DNA of 64,000 bases from Nocardioides renjunii (GCF_034661175.1 NZ_CP141058.1:3596001-3660000); one strand, 5' to 3'; counted from the stretch's first letter, positions 45,084 to 54,580 are shown. The notes: generated from the letters alone by a model not told the origin. Made by a program: numbers and translations.

Positions 45084-45497
45084 ATGGTTAGGCAGATCCA
45101 CGTCGTTGGCGCGGTCATCATCTCGCGATGCAATGTGTTGTGCGTCCAACGCGGACCGGACGGACCGCTGCCCCTGATGTGGGAGTTCCCCGGAGGCAAG
45201 ATTGAAGCCGGCGAGACGCCACAAGCGGCATTGAAGCGCGAGATTTACGAGGAGCTCCTTTGCGAGGTCGCCGTGGGTGACGAGGTCACTACGACCAGCT
45301 ACAAGTACGAGTTCGGCGTCGTGCACCTGACGACGTTCTACTGCGAACTCGTGTACGGCTCGCCGCAACTCGTGGAGCACGCGGCCCTGAAGTGGAGCGA
45401 TGCACGTCAGTTGCGATCGCTCGAGTGGGCTCCCGCGGACATACCTGCGATCGAGATTATCCAGCATCGACTTGGACCTGCACAGACAAGCAACTGA
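45084..45497 (+). CDS. Nudix hydrolase ((deoxy)nucleoside triphosphate pyrophosphohydrolase)
   Basis: 137 residues from ATG 45084 (ATG 45027 adds 19 atypical residues). MutT/CTP-pyrophosphohydrolase-like start RQIHVVGAVIISRCNVLCVQ, then the Nudix box within GGKIEAGETPQAALKREIYE and ELLCEV (G-x5-E-x7-RE-x2-EE; the usual final Gly is Leu). Family members hydrolyse oxidised or modified dNTPs. It is 72 bases upstream of the nuclease-helicase gene on the same strand, and both have A/T-rich codons unlike the flanks. In the context of a helicase-nuclease it may act on nucleotides in an antiviral response; this role is inferred. Confidence 0.85.
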   Translation: MVRQIHVVGAVIISRCNVLCVQRGPDGPLPLMWEFPGGKIEAGETPQAALKREIYEELLCEVAVGDEVTTTSYKYEFGVVHLTTFYCELVYGSPQLVEHAALKWSDARQLRSLEWAPADIPAIEIIQHRLGPAQTSN

Positions 45498-45569
45498 ACC
45501 TAATTCCGCACGGGCGTCGTTGGCAGGAAAGCCAGACTTGCCCCATCAATCCTGGCAAGCTCTCACCTC

Positions 45570-48500
45570 GTGCAGCATCCCCGTCACTTAGCGACCGGTC
45601 TCCACGAATCGCTCATCACTGACCAACTGAACGCGACTCTGCAGCTTGAAGAGTCACGACTGGTCGATCTGAGCAAAATTGACGAGGCGGACCAGCCGCA
45701 CGTACTTGCGCGCCATCTTGGTGACGCCCTTCTGCGACGACTAGCAGCTATTAAGGACCCGGCCGCCCGTCTGGTTGCCGCGAACGAGCTGCTCCAAGCG
45801 ATTGAGGATCCGTCGGAATCATTGATCGCACCTCTTCAGCAGCTTCATTCGTTGCGCCCCTCTCCGGGCCCGGGCCAAGCCACACGGTTCATCCACCGGC
45901 CAAAGACTCCACTCAATGACGCTGCGCTTCTGACGAACGCCCATGGAGAGCCGAGCCTGGCCTCTGAGCTTCGAGCCGAGATTGACTCCGCCGACTCCAT
46001 CGACCTGTTGTGTGCGTTCGTCATGTGGCACGGTCTGCGTCTGATTGAACGTGAGCTCGCAACTGCCCGCGAAGCGGGCATCCCCATTCGCGTCGTGACC
46101 ACCACCTACATCGGCGGTACCCAACGCGAGGCGCTGGACCGGCTCGTACGCGACTTCGGCGCCGAGGTCAAGATTCAGTACGACGCCAAGCGCACCCGAC
46201 TCCACGCCAAGGCCTGGCTGTTCGGACGTGATTCGGGTTTCGACACCGCGTATGTCGGTTCGTCGAACCTCACCACTTCCGCGATGCTCGAGGGCGTCGA
46301 GTGGAACGTTCGGTTGAGCAAGGCGGCGACACCCAGCCTGATGGACAAGTTCCGGGCCACCTTTGACGCCTACTGGAACAGCCCAGAATTCGAGCCGTAC
46401 CATCCCGACCGCGACCGGGACCGGCTTGATGACGCGCTGTTGGAAGCGAAGAACATCAAGAGTTCAGGCCGAGTCACGATCAGCCTGGTTGGCCTCGAAG
46501 TACGCCCATATCCCTTCCAGCAGGAGATGCTCGACGCTATCGAGGTCGAGCGTGTGCTCCACGACAGACATCGCAATCTGGTGGTCGCCGCGACGGGCAC
46601 CGGAAAGACCGTGATCGCAGCGCTGGACTACCGCAATCTCGTCGCAAGGAGTGACGGCGGCCAGCCCAGCCTTCTTTTCGTCGCGCATCGACGAGAGATC
46701 CTCGAGCAATCCATGAGGACTTATCGAGAGGTTCTCGCTGACGGCGATTTTGGCGAGCCTACGTGGGGGGCCAACGACCCGAGCGTTGGAGACATGTGTT
46801 CGCAAGCGTTCAATCGCTGACGGCCTACGGCGTTGCGAACATCCCGTCCGATGCCTATGAGGTTGTTGTCATCGACGAGTTTCATCACGCTGAAGCCAAG
46901 ACCTACCGGCGCATCCTTGACCACCTGCAGCCGCGCGAACTTCTCGGGCTAACAGCAACTCCGGAACGCGCCGATGGCACGGACGTTCGTTCCTTCTTCG
47001 ATGGACGGACTGCCGCCGAGTTGCGGCTGTGGGATGCGCTTGGCGCCGACCTTCTCTGCCCGTTCCACTATTTCGGCATCGCTGATGGCACCGACCTACG
47101 ACAGATCACGTGGAGCCGCGGACGCTACGACGAGGCACAACTCGCCGACGTCTACACCGGGAACGACGCTCGCGCGCGCATCGTGCTGACTCAGCTACGC
47201 GACAAGATTGCAAACGTTGGCGAGATGCGCGCATTGGGCTTCTGCGTCAGTGTGGCCCACGCCGAGTACATGACCCAGGTCTTCAAGAACGCCGGGATAC
47301 CGGCTCGCACCGTCACGGGGGCAACGCCGAGCAACGAACGGTCAGAGTCTCTGCGGATGCTGAAAGCCGCCGAGGTGAACATCCTCTTCACCGTCGATGT
47401 CTTCAACGAAGGCCTCGACATCCCCGACGTCGACACCGTGCTTTTCCTGCGTCCCACCGAGAGTTCCACGATCTTCATGCAGCAGCTCGGACGTGGGTTG
47501 CGCCGAACGCAGCGGAAGGCCGTCCTCACGGTGCTCGACTTCGTCGGATACCACCGCAAGGAGTTCAACTTCGCAACTCGGTTCGCGGTCCTCACGGGCA
47601 TTCACGGCAAGCGTTTGGAGAAGGCAGTGCGGGAGGAGTTCCCCTTCCTGCCGTCTGGGTGCCAGGTGCGTTTGGACAAGCAAACTCAGGACGTCGTGCT
47701 GGACAATCTCAAGTCGCAGATAGCAAGTCGTTGGGCGCAGATCGTGGCCCAACTGCGACTCACCAAGGACGACTCGTTGCAGTCATTCCTCGAGTCCTCG
47801 GGCCTTGAACTGAGTGACATCCTCCGACGCGGGAGTCATTCCTGGACCAAGTTGCGGCAGGACGCGGGTCTCGAGACGCTGCCAGGCTCGGAGCTGGAGG
47901 AGAAGCTGCTGAAGCGAGTGCGCGCCTTCGCTCACGTGGACGACCCGATGCGGGCCACGTCGTACCAGTCGCTGCTCGCCGAAGCCGGACCCGCGTACGA
48001 CGATCTGTCGCCCGCCGAACAACGGATCGCGCGCATGCTCTTTTACTCATTCTGGTCTGACGGTGGTGGCTTCGCCAGCGTGTCCGAGGGGTTCGAGGCC
48101 ATGCGTCGCGAGCGGGCAGCGCGCGCCGAGATCTCGACTGTGGTTGATCTGAGTTTCGATGCAGCTCGACATGTCCCGCACGCGCTCGACGGACCTTTGG
48201 CGGACGTGCCTCTCCAGGTCCACGCCCGCTACCAGCGTGAGGAGATCCTCGCCGCGCTCGACTTTCCACGCCTGCCGAATAGCTTCAGAGAAGGCGTCTT
48301 CTACTTCGCAGACCGCAACGTGGACGCCTTCTTCGTGACTCTCAAGAAGTCCGAAGCCGACTACTCCCCCACCACCATGTACGCCGACTACCCGATCTCG
48401 CGTGACCTTTTCCACTGGGAGTCGCAGTCGACCACCTCGGTCAATTCGCCTACGGGTCAGCGCTACGTGAACGGGACTTCAACGGTTCTGCTCTTCGTTC

Positions 48501-48661
48501 GACAGGAGCAGAAGGACGAGTTCGGCACGTCGCCCTACCTCTTCCTCGGTCCTGCGAGCTACGTGTCGCACACCGGGGACCGACCCATCGCGATCACGTG
48601 GAAGCTCCGAACTTTGATGCCAACTGACTTCTTCAACTACGCGTCCGCGTTGGCTCAGTAG
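45570..48661 (+). pseudogene. PLD-nuclease/DEAD-box helicase (DUF3427-like) gene interrupted by a one-base frameshift
   Basis: Two adjacent frames make one protein of about 1029 residues: 45570-46757 and 46760-48661. Order: N-terminal helical part; HKD/PLD nuclease (RLHAKAWLFGRDSGFDTAYV then GSSNLT, about 210-235); SF2 helicase with Walker A AATGTGKTVIAAL (about 345), then after the break DEFHHAEA, GLTATPERADG, motif VI QQLGRGLRRTQRKAV; C-terminal DUF3427-like domain (FADRNVDAFFVTLKKSEADY, SPYLFLGPASYVSH). Between GAG (46755-46757) and TAC (46760-46762) only two bases remain where three are needed, so a single deletion separates the PLD/Walker A part from the rest. GTG 45570 is the first available start. 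Could be a true pseudogene or a sequencing error. Family and context suggest nucleic-acid defence. Confidence 0.85.
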
Positions 48662-48716
48662 CCTGAGGGAGCGCCTCGCCTCTCGGTCTCGAGCGTGTCA
48701 GGTAGCGCAGCACGTA

Positions 48717-48757
48717 CAGGAACGGCCCCGACACCTGTGGTGTCGGGGCCGTTCCTG
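48717..48757. terminator. Strong bidirectional terminator after the helicase and nrdJ genes
   Basis: A perfect stem of 19 bp (48717-48735 with 48739-48757) and a TGT loop, between the convergent helicase and nrdJ stops. It also marks the right edge of the atypical segment. Confidence 0.9.
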
Positions 48758-48774
48758 TTACTGAGTGGCTCGGA

Positions 48775-51684
48775 TCAGCTGCAGCCGCTGGTGCTCCCGC
48801 AGCCCTCGCACACGTAGCACGAGCCAGCCGGGCGCATCTTCGTCCCGCAGGTCATGCAGAGCGGGGAGTCGACGGCGGTGCCGGTGAGCTGCTCGAAGAG
48901 CTCGGCCGTGGTCTTGGCCGTGCCGGTGGACATCTGAGCGGGGACCTCGCGGGCCTCGTTGCCGTGAGTGTCCTTGGTCTCGAGCTCGATGAACTCGGCG
49001 CTGGTCTCGACAGGCTCGACCGGCGAAGAGGTCGCGGGCTCGACGAGCTCGGCGGCGGAGCCCGTCTCCTCGACGAGCGGCTCGTAGGAGCCGGTCTCGA
49101 GGTGGCGCTGGCGCTCCTCGGCGGAGTAGATGCCGAGGGCGGAGCGGTCCTCGAAGGACAGGTAGTCCAGGGCGAGGCGGCGGAAGATGTAGTCCATGAT
49201 CGACTGCGACATCCGCACGTCCGGGTCGTCGGTGAGGCCGGCGGGCTCGAAGCGCAGGTTGGTGAACTTCGAGACGTACGTCTCCAGCGGGACGCCGTAC
49301 TGCAGACCGACCGACACCGCGATCGAGAAAGCGTCCATCACTCCGGCCAGGGTCGAACCCTGCTTGCCGAGCTTGAGGAAGACCTCGCCGAGGGTGCCGT
49401 CGTCGTGGGCACCGGAGGTCATGTAGCCCTCGGCACCGCCGACCGTGAACGACGTGGTGCGCGCGGTGCGCGACTTCGGCAGGCGCTTGCGAACCGGGGC
49501 GTAGACGACCTTCTCCACGACCTTGGTCTCGGCCGCGGCAGCAGCGTCGGCCTTGTCCGCAGCGTCCTTCTTGGCCTTGCCGCCACCGTCGGACAGGGGC
49601 TGGCCGACCTTGCAGTTGTCGCGGTAGATCGCGGTGGCCTTGAGGCCGAGCTTCCACGACTGGAGGTAGACGTCCTCGATCTCCCCGACCGTGGCGTTCT
49701 CCGGCAGGTTGACCGTCTTGGAGATCGCACCGGACAGGAACGGCTGCGCGGCGGCCATCATCCGCACGTGGCCCATCGGCTTGAGCGAGCGGGCGCCCAT
49801 CGCGGTGTCGAAGATCTCGTAGTGCTCGGACTTGAGGCCCGGCGCGTCGACTACGTGGCCGTGCTCGGCGATGTAGGCGACGATCGCCTCGATCTGCTCC
49901 TGCTGGTAGCCCAGCTTCTTGAGGGCCCGCGGGATCGTCTGGTTGACGATCTGCATGGAGCCGCCGCCGACGAGCTTCTTGAACTTCACCAGCGAGAAGT
50001 CGGGCTCGATGCCGGTGGTGTCGCAGTCCATCATGAAGCCGATGGTGCCGGTCGGCGCGAGGACGGAGGCCTGCGCGTTGCGGAAGCCGTTCCTCTCACC
50101 GGTCTTGATCACGTCGGCCCAGGCCTGCGTCGCGAGCTTGTGCACGCGGCCGTCCTCGGTGTGCAGAACACGGACGACGTCGTTGGCCGCCTGGTGCTTG
50201 CGCATCACGCGCTTGTGGGCCTCGGCGTTGCGGGCGTAGCCGGCGTAGGGGCCGACGATCCCGGCGAGCTCGGCGCTGCGCTTGTAGGACGTACCGGTCA
50301 TGAGCGAGGTGATCGCGGCAGCCATGGAGCGGCCGCCCTCGGAGTCGTAGCCGAGGCCCATCGCCATGAGCAGCGCGCCGAGGTTGGCGTAGCCGATGCC
50401 GAGCTGGCGGTAGTCGCGGGTCGTGTCGCCGATCGCCTCGGTCGGGAAGTCGGCGAAGCAGATCGAGATGTCCATCGCGGTGATGATGAACTCGACGGCC
50501 TTGGCGAACAGGGCCGCGTCGAAGGTGTCGTCGTCCTTGAGGAACTTCAGCAGGTTGAGGCTGGCGAGGTTGCACGACGAGTTGTCGAGCGACATGTACT
50601 CCGAGCACGGGTTGGACGCGGTGATGCGGCCGGTCTCCGGGTTGGTGTGCCAGTCGTTGATCGTATCGTCGTACTGCAGGCCCGGGTCGGCACACTCCCA
50701 CGCGGCCTGGCTGATCTTGCGGAACAGGTCGCGGGCGTCGACGGTCTCGATCACCTCGCCGGTGCCGCGGGCACGCAGGCCGAACTCGGTGCCGTCCTCG
50801 ACCGCACGCATGAACTCGTCGGTGACGCGGACCGAGTTGTTGGCGTTCTGGTACTGCACCGACGTGATGTCGGCGCCGCCGAGGTCCATGTCGAAGCCGG
50901 CGTCACGCAGCGCGCGGATCTTGTCCTCCTCGCGCGCCTTCGTCATCACGAACTCCTCGATGTCGGGGTGGTCGACGTCGAGCACGACCATCTTGGCCGC
51001 ACGACGCGTCGCGCCGCCCGACTTGATGGTGCCCGCGGACGCGTCGGCGCCGCGCATGAAGGAGACCGGACCCGACGCCGTACCGCCGCTGGAGAGCAGC
51101 TCCTTGGACGAGCGGATGCGGGAGAGGTTGAGGCCGGCACCGGAGCCGCCCTTGAAGATGAAGCCCTCCTCCTTGTACCAGTTGAGGATCGAGTCCATCG
51201 AGTCGTCAACACTGAGGATGAAGCAGGCGCTGACCTGCTGCGGCGACGGCGTGCCGACGTTGAACCACACCGGGGAGTTGAAGGAGAAGTACTGGTTGAC
51301 CAGCAGCCAGGTCAGCTCGTGCTCGAACGTCTCGGCGTCGGCGTCGCCGGCGAAGTAGCCGTTGTCGAGGCCGGCCTTGGTGTACGTCTTCACGACCCGG
51401 TCGATGAGCTGCTTGAGGCTCCACTCGCGGGCGTCGGTGCCGACGGCGCCGCGGAAGTACTTGGTGGTCACGATCGTCGAGGCGTTGACCGACCAGAAGT
51501 CGGGGAACTCCACGCCACGCTGCTCGAAGACGGTCTCGCCGGTCTTCCAGTTCTGCTGAACGACGTCGCGACGCTCCCAGGTGATGGCGTCGTAAGGGTG
51601 GGTGCCCTCGGTGCTGAAGACGCGCTCCAGCTTGAGGCCCTTGCCCTTCGCCGCTCCCTTGCGGGTGCTCACCGTCTCGGTCAT
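48775..51684 (-). CDS. nrdJ: Vitamin B12-dependent (class II) ribonucleoside-diphosphate reductase
   Basis: 969 residues, standard for actinobacterial NrdJ. N-terminal region with KYFRGAVGTDAREWSLKQLI; active-site region NPCSEYMSLDNSSCNLASLN; GTSYKRSAELAGIVGPYAG; APTGTIGFMMDCDTTGIEPD; C-terminal cysteine cluster CMTCGTKMRPAGSCYVCEGC used for re-reduction. Makes dNDPs using adenosylcobalamin. It is in one run with nrdR 136 bases upstream, whose promoter carries two NrdR boxes. I see no cobalamin riboswitch ahead of it. Confidence 0.97.
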   Translation of the reverse strand: MTETVSTRKGAAKGKGLKLERVFSTEGTHPYDAITWERRDVVQQNWKTGETVFEQRGVEFPDFWSVNASTIVTTKYFRGAVGTDAREWSLKQLIDRVVKTYTKAGLDNGYFAGDADAETFEHELTWLLVNQYFSFNSPVWFNVGTPSPQQVSACFILSVDDSMDSILNWYKEEGFIFKGGSGAGLNLSRIRSSKELLSSGGTASGPVSFMRGADASAGTIKSGGATRRAAKMVVLDVDHPDIEEFVMTKAREEDKIRALRDAGFDMDLGGADITSVQYQNANNSVRVTDEFMRAVEDGTEFGLRARGTGEVIETVDARDLFRKISQAAWECADPGLQYDDTINDWHTNPETGRITASNPCSEYMSLDNSSCNLASLNLLKFLKDDDTFDAALFAKAVEFIITAMDISICFADFPTEAIGDTTRDYRQLGIGYANLGALLMAMGLGYDSEGGRSMAAAITSLMTGTSYKRSAELAGIVGPYAGYARNAEAHKRVMRKHQAANDVVRVLHTEDGRVHKLATQAWADVIKTGERNGFRNAQASVLAPTGTIGFMMDCDTTGIEPDFSLVKFKKLVGGGSMQIVNQTIPRALKKLGYQQEQIEAIVAYIAEHGHVVDAPGLKSEHYEIFDTAMGARSLKPMGHVRMMAAAQPFLSGAISKTVNLPENATVGEIEDVYLQSWKLGLKATAIYRDNCKVGQPLSDGGGKAKKDAADKADAAAAAETKVVEKVVYAPVRKRLPKSRTARTTSFTVGGAEGYMTSGAHDDGTLGEVFLKLGKQGSTLAGVMDAFSIAVSVGLQYGVPLETYVSKFTNLRFEPAGLTDDPDVRMSQSIMDYIFRRLALDYLSFEDRSALGIYSAEERQRHLETGSYEPLVEETGSAAELVEPATSSPVEPVETSAEFIELETKDTHGNEAREVPAQMSTGTAKTTAELFEQLTGTAVDSPLCMTCGTKMRPAGSCYVCEGCGSTSGCS

Positions 51685-51777
51685 GCGTTCCTCGATCCGC
51701 TCGTTGTTGCAGGTGGTGGGTGGGTCGTGCTGGTGGCGGACCTGGTCCGCGGGGCGTGGCTCGGGGAAGGGTGGTGA

Positions 51778-51811
51778 GCCCGGCAGGCAGCTTCCCCACT
51801 ACCTGCCGGGC
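51778..51811. other. Hairpin in the nrdR-nrdJ gap
   Basis: GCCCGGCAGG (51778-51787) pairs with CCTGCCGGGC (51802-51811) across a 14-base loop. A second stem (AGCCCGTC/GACGGGCT, 51823-51840) covers the nrdR stop. These could attenuate or process the nrdR-nrdJ message. Confidence 0.5.
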
Positions 51812-51820
51812 CGTCTGGGG

Positions 51821-52297
51821 TCAGCCCGTCTGGACGGGCTGATCGTCCGCGGCTCGCTCGAGCCGCAGCATCTTGATCTCGGCGTCGAAGTCGTCAGCCG
51901 ACTCGAACGCGCGGTAGACGCTCGCGAAGCGGAGGTAGGCCACCTCGTCGAGCGCGCGGAGCGGGGCCAGGATCGCGAGCCCGACCTCGTTGGCGTCGAA
52001 CTCGGCCTGTCCGCTGAGTCGCAGGGCGTCCTCGACCTCCTGGCCGAGGCAGGCGAGCTGGGCGTCGGTGACCGGGCGGCCCTTGCAGGCCTTGCGGACG
52101 CCGGCGATCGCCTTGTCGCGGTTGAACGGCTCGGTGGCGCCGGAGCGCTTGAGCACCGTGAGCTGCATCTTCTCGACCGTGGTGAAGCGACGGTCGCACG
52201 CCGCACAGGTGCGACGCCGGCGGATCGAACCACCGTCGTCGGCGACGCGGGAGTCGAGGACCTTGGTGTCCTCGTTCTTGCAGTAGGGACAGTGCAT
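51821..52297 (-). CDS. nrdR: Transcriptional repressor NrdR
   Basis: 158 residues: zinc ribbon [20 protein letters not shown] with [13 protein letters not shown], then an ATP-cone ([20 protein letters not shown] onward). NrdR senses ATP/dATP and represses ribonucleotide reductase genes. Upstream of nrdJ on the same strand, so it represses itself and nrdJ through the boxes at 52417-52463. Confidence 0.97.
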   Translation of the reverse strand: MHCPYCKNEDTKVLDSRVADDGGSIRRRRTCAACDRRFTTVEKMQLTVLKRSGATEPFNRDKAIAGVRKACKGRPVTDAQLACLGQEVEDALRLSGQAEFDANEVGLAILAPLRALDEVAYLRFASVYRAFESADDFDAEIKMLRLERAADDQPVQTG

Positions 52298-52416
52298 GGT
52301 GGTCCTCCTCTCGCGTGCTCAGGGCGCACCTCGTACACCCTGTACAACAGGGTGGCGCCTGTGGATCTTCCTGTGGACATCTAGGCTGTGCCTGTGCGTA
52401 GCCGCCAGCGGCCTGT

Positions 52417-52463
52417 GCACCAGATGTGGATAACTACAGCGGTGTAACTACTAGATGTAGTGG
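52417..52463. promoter_or_regulatory. Paired NrdR boxes upstream of nrdR
   Basis: Box 1, TAACTACTAGATGTAGTGG (52445-52463), contains ACTAC-tagat-GTAGT. Box 2, GCACCAGATGTGGAT (52417-52431), shares the AGATGT core. The cores start at 52453 and 52422, exactly 31 bp apart (three helical turns), the known spacing for NrdR box pairs. They lie 120-166 bases before the nrdR start. The 338-base gap to 52635 holds these boxes and the divergent promoter of the gene at 52636; I see nothing else in it. Confidence 0.8.
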
Positions 52464-52635
52464 TAACCGTACGCGCCGACCACAACGCTTGGCAAGCGAA
52501 TGCCGAACCTCGTCGGATCAATTTCCGACCTCGCACAAAACCGCAGGTCAGTGCTCTGCTGGCCGGTCGCGGAGCGGCGTGTCGGACCTGTCGGGTGGCC
52601 TGTTTCGACCACCCACTCAGGCCACATCGGCCACA

Positions 52636-52977
52636 ATGGACCCCGTGTCCACGGGGAAGAGAGCAGGCTCGCGCAGAGGCGCCAGCCCGCCCCGGACGCT
52701 GAACAGGACGGCGCTCCTCATCTGCGCCGCGATCACCGTCTGCGTGGTCGCGTGGGGCTACCTCGTCTACGCCGCCATCGACTTCGGTACGGCGGCGCGC
52801 GACGGCGGCGACGGCTCCACCTGGCTGTTCATGGCGCTGGCGTGCCTCGGCGCGATCGCCTGCCTGTTCGTGGGGCTGCTGCTGGTCGCGCGCCTGATGC
52901 GGGCGCTCGGTATCACCCAGCCGCCGGACACGCCGTCGGAGCCCCGGCCGGTCGGCGGAAAGCGCGCGGCGCGCTGA
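52636..52977 (+). CDS. Small two-helix membrane protein
   Basis: 113 residues from ATG 52636. Basic N-terminus (GKRAGSRRGASPPRTLNRTA), two hydrophobic helices (LLICAAITVCVVAWGYLVYA and LACLGAIACLFVGLLLVARL) and a Pro-rich tail. No known domain. It is divergent from nrdR and could share the NrdR-box region. A terminator hairpin follows 5 bases after the stop. Confidence 0.75.
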   Translation: MDPVSTGKRAGSRRGASPPRTLNRTALLICAAITVCVVAWGYLVYAAIDFGTAARDGGDGSTWLFMALACLGAIACLFVGLLLVARLMRALGITQPPDTPSEPRPVGGKRAAR

Positions 52978-52981
52978 TCGT

Positions 52982-53016
52982 GGAAGATCCGAGTCACGTG
53001 GTGGCTCGGATCTTCC
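52982..53016. terminator. Bidirectional terminator hairpin
   Basis: 16-bp stem (52982-52997 with 53001-53016, one G-T wobble) with loop GTG, between convergent genes ending at 52977 and 53024. Confidence 0.85.
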
Positions 53017-53023
53017 GTGTTGT

Positions 53024-53797
53024 TCAGCGGATGACGAGCTGCGGGAGGGCCTCGACGATCTGGAGGTCGGAGGCCGCGCCGGCAACGGTCAAGGTCTCTG
53101 GGATGGCGAGCCAGTCGCCGTCCCCGATGCGGTACTCCCCCGTGTAGGTCGTGTCGAGGCTGACAGCGACGGTCGCCTTCTGCGTGTAGACGTGCGTGAC
53201 GTCGAGGTCAGGATGCGGCCGGCCCGGGCTAGCCGTCGTGGTGCTCGACCCGTCGCCGAACTGGAACGTGTAGCTCGTCGGCACCGCGCGGATCGAGACG
53301 GCTTGCCGGGCGATGGTGCGGACCTGGGTGATCGCCGCGTTGTCGAGCGTGTAGAAGTTGGTCTCGAAGTTCACCAGCGTCTTGCCGCCGGGAGGCTGCA
53401 CGACGAGCCTCGAGGCCGGCCACTTGATGCTCTTGAACTCGCGAATGATGAGCTGGGTGATGTTGACCTCGTCGACCTCCTCGGCCGGTACGCAGACGTC
53501 GCCGACGTCCGTGCCGTCCATGTAGACGTCGTGGACAAAGCCCTCAGCCCCGTCCTCGTTGCACTCGACTTGCTCAGAACAGATGCCGCCGTTGCCGCAC
53601 TGGATGGTGACGACCCAGGTGTGGCCGTCGCCGGAGCTGGAACTGGACGAGTACTCCGCGTAAGTCCAATTGCACTCGGCATTCGCCTGCTCCCACCCCA
53701 CTGAGATGCAAGAAGAAGCGGCGACAGCTGGCGGCTCGCGAAGAGCGGACCCAACAAGAGACGAACTCAGAACCATGACCGCTAGGAGAGCCCGCAT
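53024..53797 (-). CDS. Secreted PKD-like domain protein
   Basis: 257 residues from ATG 53797. Signal peptide (LLAVMVLSSSLVGSALREPP), a Cys-rich part (SSCISVGWEQANAECNWTYA, IQCGNGGICSEQVECNE), and a C-terminal PKD-like beta domain (TSYTFQFGDGSSTTT, THVYTQKATVAVSLDTTY). Exported, function unknown. Coupled by TGATG with the DUF6318-type lipoprotein gene upstream; the pair recurs in Nocardioides-like genomes as far as I recall. Confidence 0.8.
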   Translation of the reverse strand: MRALLAVMVLSSSLVGSALREPPAVAASSCISVGWEQANAECNWTYAEYSSSSSSGDGHTWVVTIQCGNGGICSEQVECNEDGAEGFVHDVYMDGTDVGDVCVPAEEVDEVNITQLIIREFKSIKWPASRLVVQPPGGKTLVNFETNFYTLDNAAITQVRTIARQAVSIRAVPTSYTFQFGDGSSTTTASPGRPHPDLDVTHVYTQKATVAVSLDTTYTGEYRIGDGDWLAIPETLTVAGAASDLQIVEALPQLVIR

Positions 53798-54312
53798 CAC
53801 AGGATTCCGAAATGCGTCACAACCCACTCGCCGCGCTTCTTGCCCAGAGTCACGCGGATCGTTGTGCGGCCGCCCGGAAGCGTCTCCGTCGTCCCATCAC
53901 CGCGGATGATCCTAGTCTCTGGCAGTTCCTTGGTCAGGTCGAAGGTAGGCGGCTCATCCCCCACGCGCTTGACCTGGACGATCTTGGAACCGGCGAATTT
54001 AGCGCTCCCGCCCTCGGCGTAGACGTCAGCAACCGACGCAACAAATGACTGGCAAGCCGCGCAGTCAGGAGTCATTGCGTCGTACTCGTCCGTCTCCCCC
54101 GTCACCTGCATCTCGTCCCCGGCCTTCACCCACCTCCGGATGAAGCCCTCCGCACTCTCCGCCTCAGCGGTTTCCGTCTCCGTCGGCTCGTCGGTCGGAG
54201 ACGTCGACGTGGGCGGCGGGTCGGGCATCTTTGGCTCCGGCTTGTCCTCCGAGCACCCAGCGAGGAGCAGGGGAACGGCGAGAGCGGCGGCGAGCGCGCG
54301 GCGTACGTGCAT
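53797..54312 (-). CDS. DUF6318-type lipoprotein
   Basis: 171 residues from ATG 54312. Lipobox LAGC at about residue 20, a Pro/Thr/Glu linker, then a folded part with SAEGFIRRWVKAGDEMQVTG, a CxxC (PDCAACQSFV) and C-terminal GGRTTIRVTLGKKRGEWVVT, a pattern I associate with DUF6318 (NTF2-like). Its stop is joined to the start of the PKD-like gene (TGATG), so the two probably form one surface complex. Confidence 0.75.
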   Translation of the reverse strand: MHVRRALAAALAVPLLLAGCSEDKPEPKMPDPPPTSTSPTDEPTETETAEAESAEGFIRRWVKAGDEMQVTGETDEYDAMTPDCAACQSFVASVADVYAEGGSAKFAGSKIVQVKRVGDEPPTFDLTKELPETRIIRGDGTTETLPGGRTTIRVTLGKKRGEWVVTHFGIL

Positions 54313-54454
54313 GAGGTGCCTTCCCGAGAACAACGTCAGCAGCCCTGAAACTACCCATTCGGGCGACCGGTCAACCACCCCCGGGGACAAACCTGTGGAG
54401 AGACGCCTGAGGGTGGCGGCGGACGACATCGAACAGACGGCCGCGCAAGCAATG

Positions 54455-54527
54455 TGCCGCCACCCACGTGCATCGCGCGCGATCTGCCGCCACCCACGAG
54501 CGCCAGAAGCCATGTGCCGCCACCCAC
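54455..54527. repeat. Three direct repeats with exact 30-bp period
   Basis: TGCCGCCACCCAC occurs at 54455, 54485 and 54515. The 320-base gap between the DUF6318 gene (54312) and the LysM gene (54634) holds this array and the hairpin at 54551; no gene is evident. On the minus strand each period would encode GWRxxAxxAR, so a lost coding repeat is possible, but there is no ribosome site. Confidence 0.8.
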
Positions 54528-54550
54528 AAGGCAAGGCCCGCAAATGGCGC

Positions 54551-54580
54551 CGAGGGGCGGGCCACCAGGCCCGCCCCTCG
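54551..54580. terminator. Terminator hairpin downstream of the LysM gene
   Basis: Perfect 13-bp G/C stem (54551-54563 with 54568-54580), loop ACCA, about 53 bases after the LysM stop on the minus strand. Confidence 0.75.

Noticed and set aside
46740..46770. Programmed ribosomal frameshift in the helicase
   Set aside because: No slippery heptamer or following pseudoknot-like stem; a one-base deletion explains it better.
44780..48760. Integrase, transposase or tRNA attachment site for the low-GC segment
   Set aside because: None visible at either border, so the transfer mechanism remains unassigned.
51685..52300. Cobalamin riboswitch for the B12-dependent reductase
   Set aside because: No B12-box-like conserved segment was found in the gaps before nrdJ or nrdR; control is explained by NrdR boxes.
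54440..54530. CRISPR array from regularly spaced repeats
   Set aside because: Only three 13-bp repeats with 17-bp spacers and no cas genes.
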